Virus record (IMG/VR): IMGVR_UViG_3300020200_000164
Span: 1-25,135 of that record
DNA length: 25,135 bases
From: a virus
Reading direction: 5' to 3' (one strand)
In this document: positions 24,786 through 25,135 of the stretch, piece after piece
Layout of the letters: each line of letters opens with the position of its first letter
How positions within the stretch are numbered: position 1 is the stretch's first letter
Program-made: the position numbers and the translations under genes
Notes under the pieces: model-generated
The model's database searches: none
Told to the model about the DNA's origin: nothing
Seen by the model: the letters and a program-made list of their open reading frames with translations, nothing else

Positions 24786-25135
24786 TTTCGTAGGCATCCT
24801 TTCCATAGGTTTTTAATGTTTGCTGTGCAGCATGAATAGCACCTAAATCATTCATTGATGGAAGAAGTCCATCCTTAAATCTATCCATTTGCTCAGAATG
24901 CTCTTCATCTGAAACTCTTGTAAGACCTGGAACGAATACGGCTTCTCCGTCGCCTTCATCGCCATAATATTTTGCTGCTTGTTTTAGTTCTGAAATCTTT
25001 GTAAGATCCCCACGAACTGCAGGTATGTTTAAAATATTACCTTCTCCATCTGTAAACCATTTACCATTTGACTTTTTATAAACATATAGCCCCCAATTAT
25101 ATTTTTTTTCAATAACCTGACGGCGGACATTTTTG
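24778..25135 (-). CDS. Unknown protein upstream of the portal (N-terminus cut by window edge)
   Basis: The last 118 codons of a gene that enters from the right edge and ends with TGA inside the first codons of the portal (8-base overlap). The visible part begins KNVRRQVIEKKYNWGLYVYKK. It contains a beta-like GKWFTDGEGNILNIPAVRGD, then a helical LTKISELKQAAKYYGDEGDGEAVF. It ends with the helix DRFKDGLLPSMNDLGAIHAAQQTLKTY. I do not recognise it. A terminase subunit is usual upstream of a portal, but this end has no recognisable terminase motif. The overlap suggests co-translation with the portal and a role in packaging or head assembly. Confidence 0.7.
   Translation of the reverse strand, partial: KNVRRQVIEKKYNWGLYVYKKSNGKWFTDGEGNILNIPAVRGDLTKISELKQAAKYYGDEGDGEAVFVPGLTRVSDEEHSEQMDRFKDGLLPSMNDLGAIHAAQQTLKTYGKDAYENG

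Noticed and set aside
24783-24806. ATG at 24806 as the portal start
   Set aside because: No ribosome-binding site precedes it. The ATG at 24785 has AAAGGA upstream and the usual short overlap with the previous gene.
1-25135. tRNA, CRISPR array, insertion sequence, attachment site or integrase
   Set aside because: No cloverleaf, spaced direct repeats, transposase motif or terminal inverted repeats were seen on either strand. The window is filled by structural genes.

Overview
The window is one continuous late (virion structure) module of a tailed double-stranded DNA phage. All 17 genes lie on the minus strand, so transcription runs from the right edge to the left edge. Read that way the order is: the end of a small unknown protein; portal (PBSX type); an XkdF-like head protease with a fused, probably separately translated scaffold; major capsid protein; a Rho-N/SAP-like small protein; four head-tail connector, neck and tail-terminator genes; major tail protein; two paralogous tail assembly chaperones; a very long tape measure; a distal-tail-like protein; a large tail hub; a small H-type-lectin-like tail protein; and two tail fibre or receptor-binding proteins with fibronectin-III-like domains. 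The last of these runs off the left edge. The order is that of a long-tailed siphovirus. At about 0.15 nm of tail per tape-measure residue, the 1873-residue ruler suggests a tail of roughly 280 nm. No sheath or contractile baseplate genes are seen.

Host: the DNA is AT-rich, at roughly one-third GC by eye. The two-part tail chaperone, the tape measure and the use of GTG/TTG starts look to me like phages of Actinobacteria. One promoter sits so close to its start codon that the mRNA would be almost leaderless, a style common in that phylum. A low-GC planktonic actinobacterium would reconcile these points, but this is inference and no host gene is present.

Region by region (right to left): 25135-23184 holds the portal and its upstream neighbour. 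23141-20674 is the prohead block (protease, scaffold, capsid), closed by a strong hairpin. 20585-17558 is a tightly overlapping connector operon with ATGA, TAATG and 8-bp overlaps. 17484-16852 is the major tail protein, closed by a second strong hairpin. 16770-15709 holds the chaperone pair. 15683-5429 holds the tape measure, distal protein and hub, which overlap or nearly touch. 5389-1 is the receptor-binding part.

Regulation: almost every gap longer than about 40 bases carries the same box, TGATATAAT (one copy is TGATAAAAT), without a recognisable -35 element. It lies directly behind the hairpins after the capsid and major tail genes. This suggests separate late transcription units that set high and low expression. 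The capsid gene and the short chaperone gene also use visibly different codons (AAG, CGT, C-ending) from the AAA/AGA-rich remainder, consistent with high expression.

The most unusual points are the duplicated chaperone, where a full-length G-T protein and a G-only protein come from separate genes rather than from a frameshift; a strong ribosome-binding site and ATG inside the protease gene that would release the scaffold; the repeated TGATATAAT box; and a 15-residue triple repeat at the start of the last fibre. There is no gene-free stretch of 300 bases, and I see no tRNA, CRISPR array, integrase or insertion sequence.
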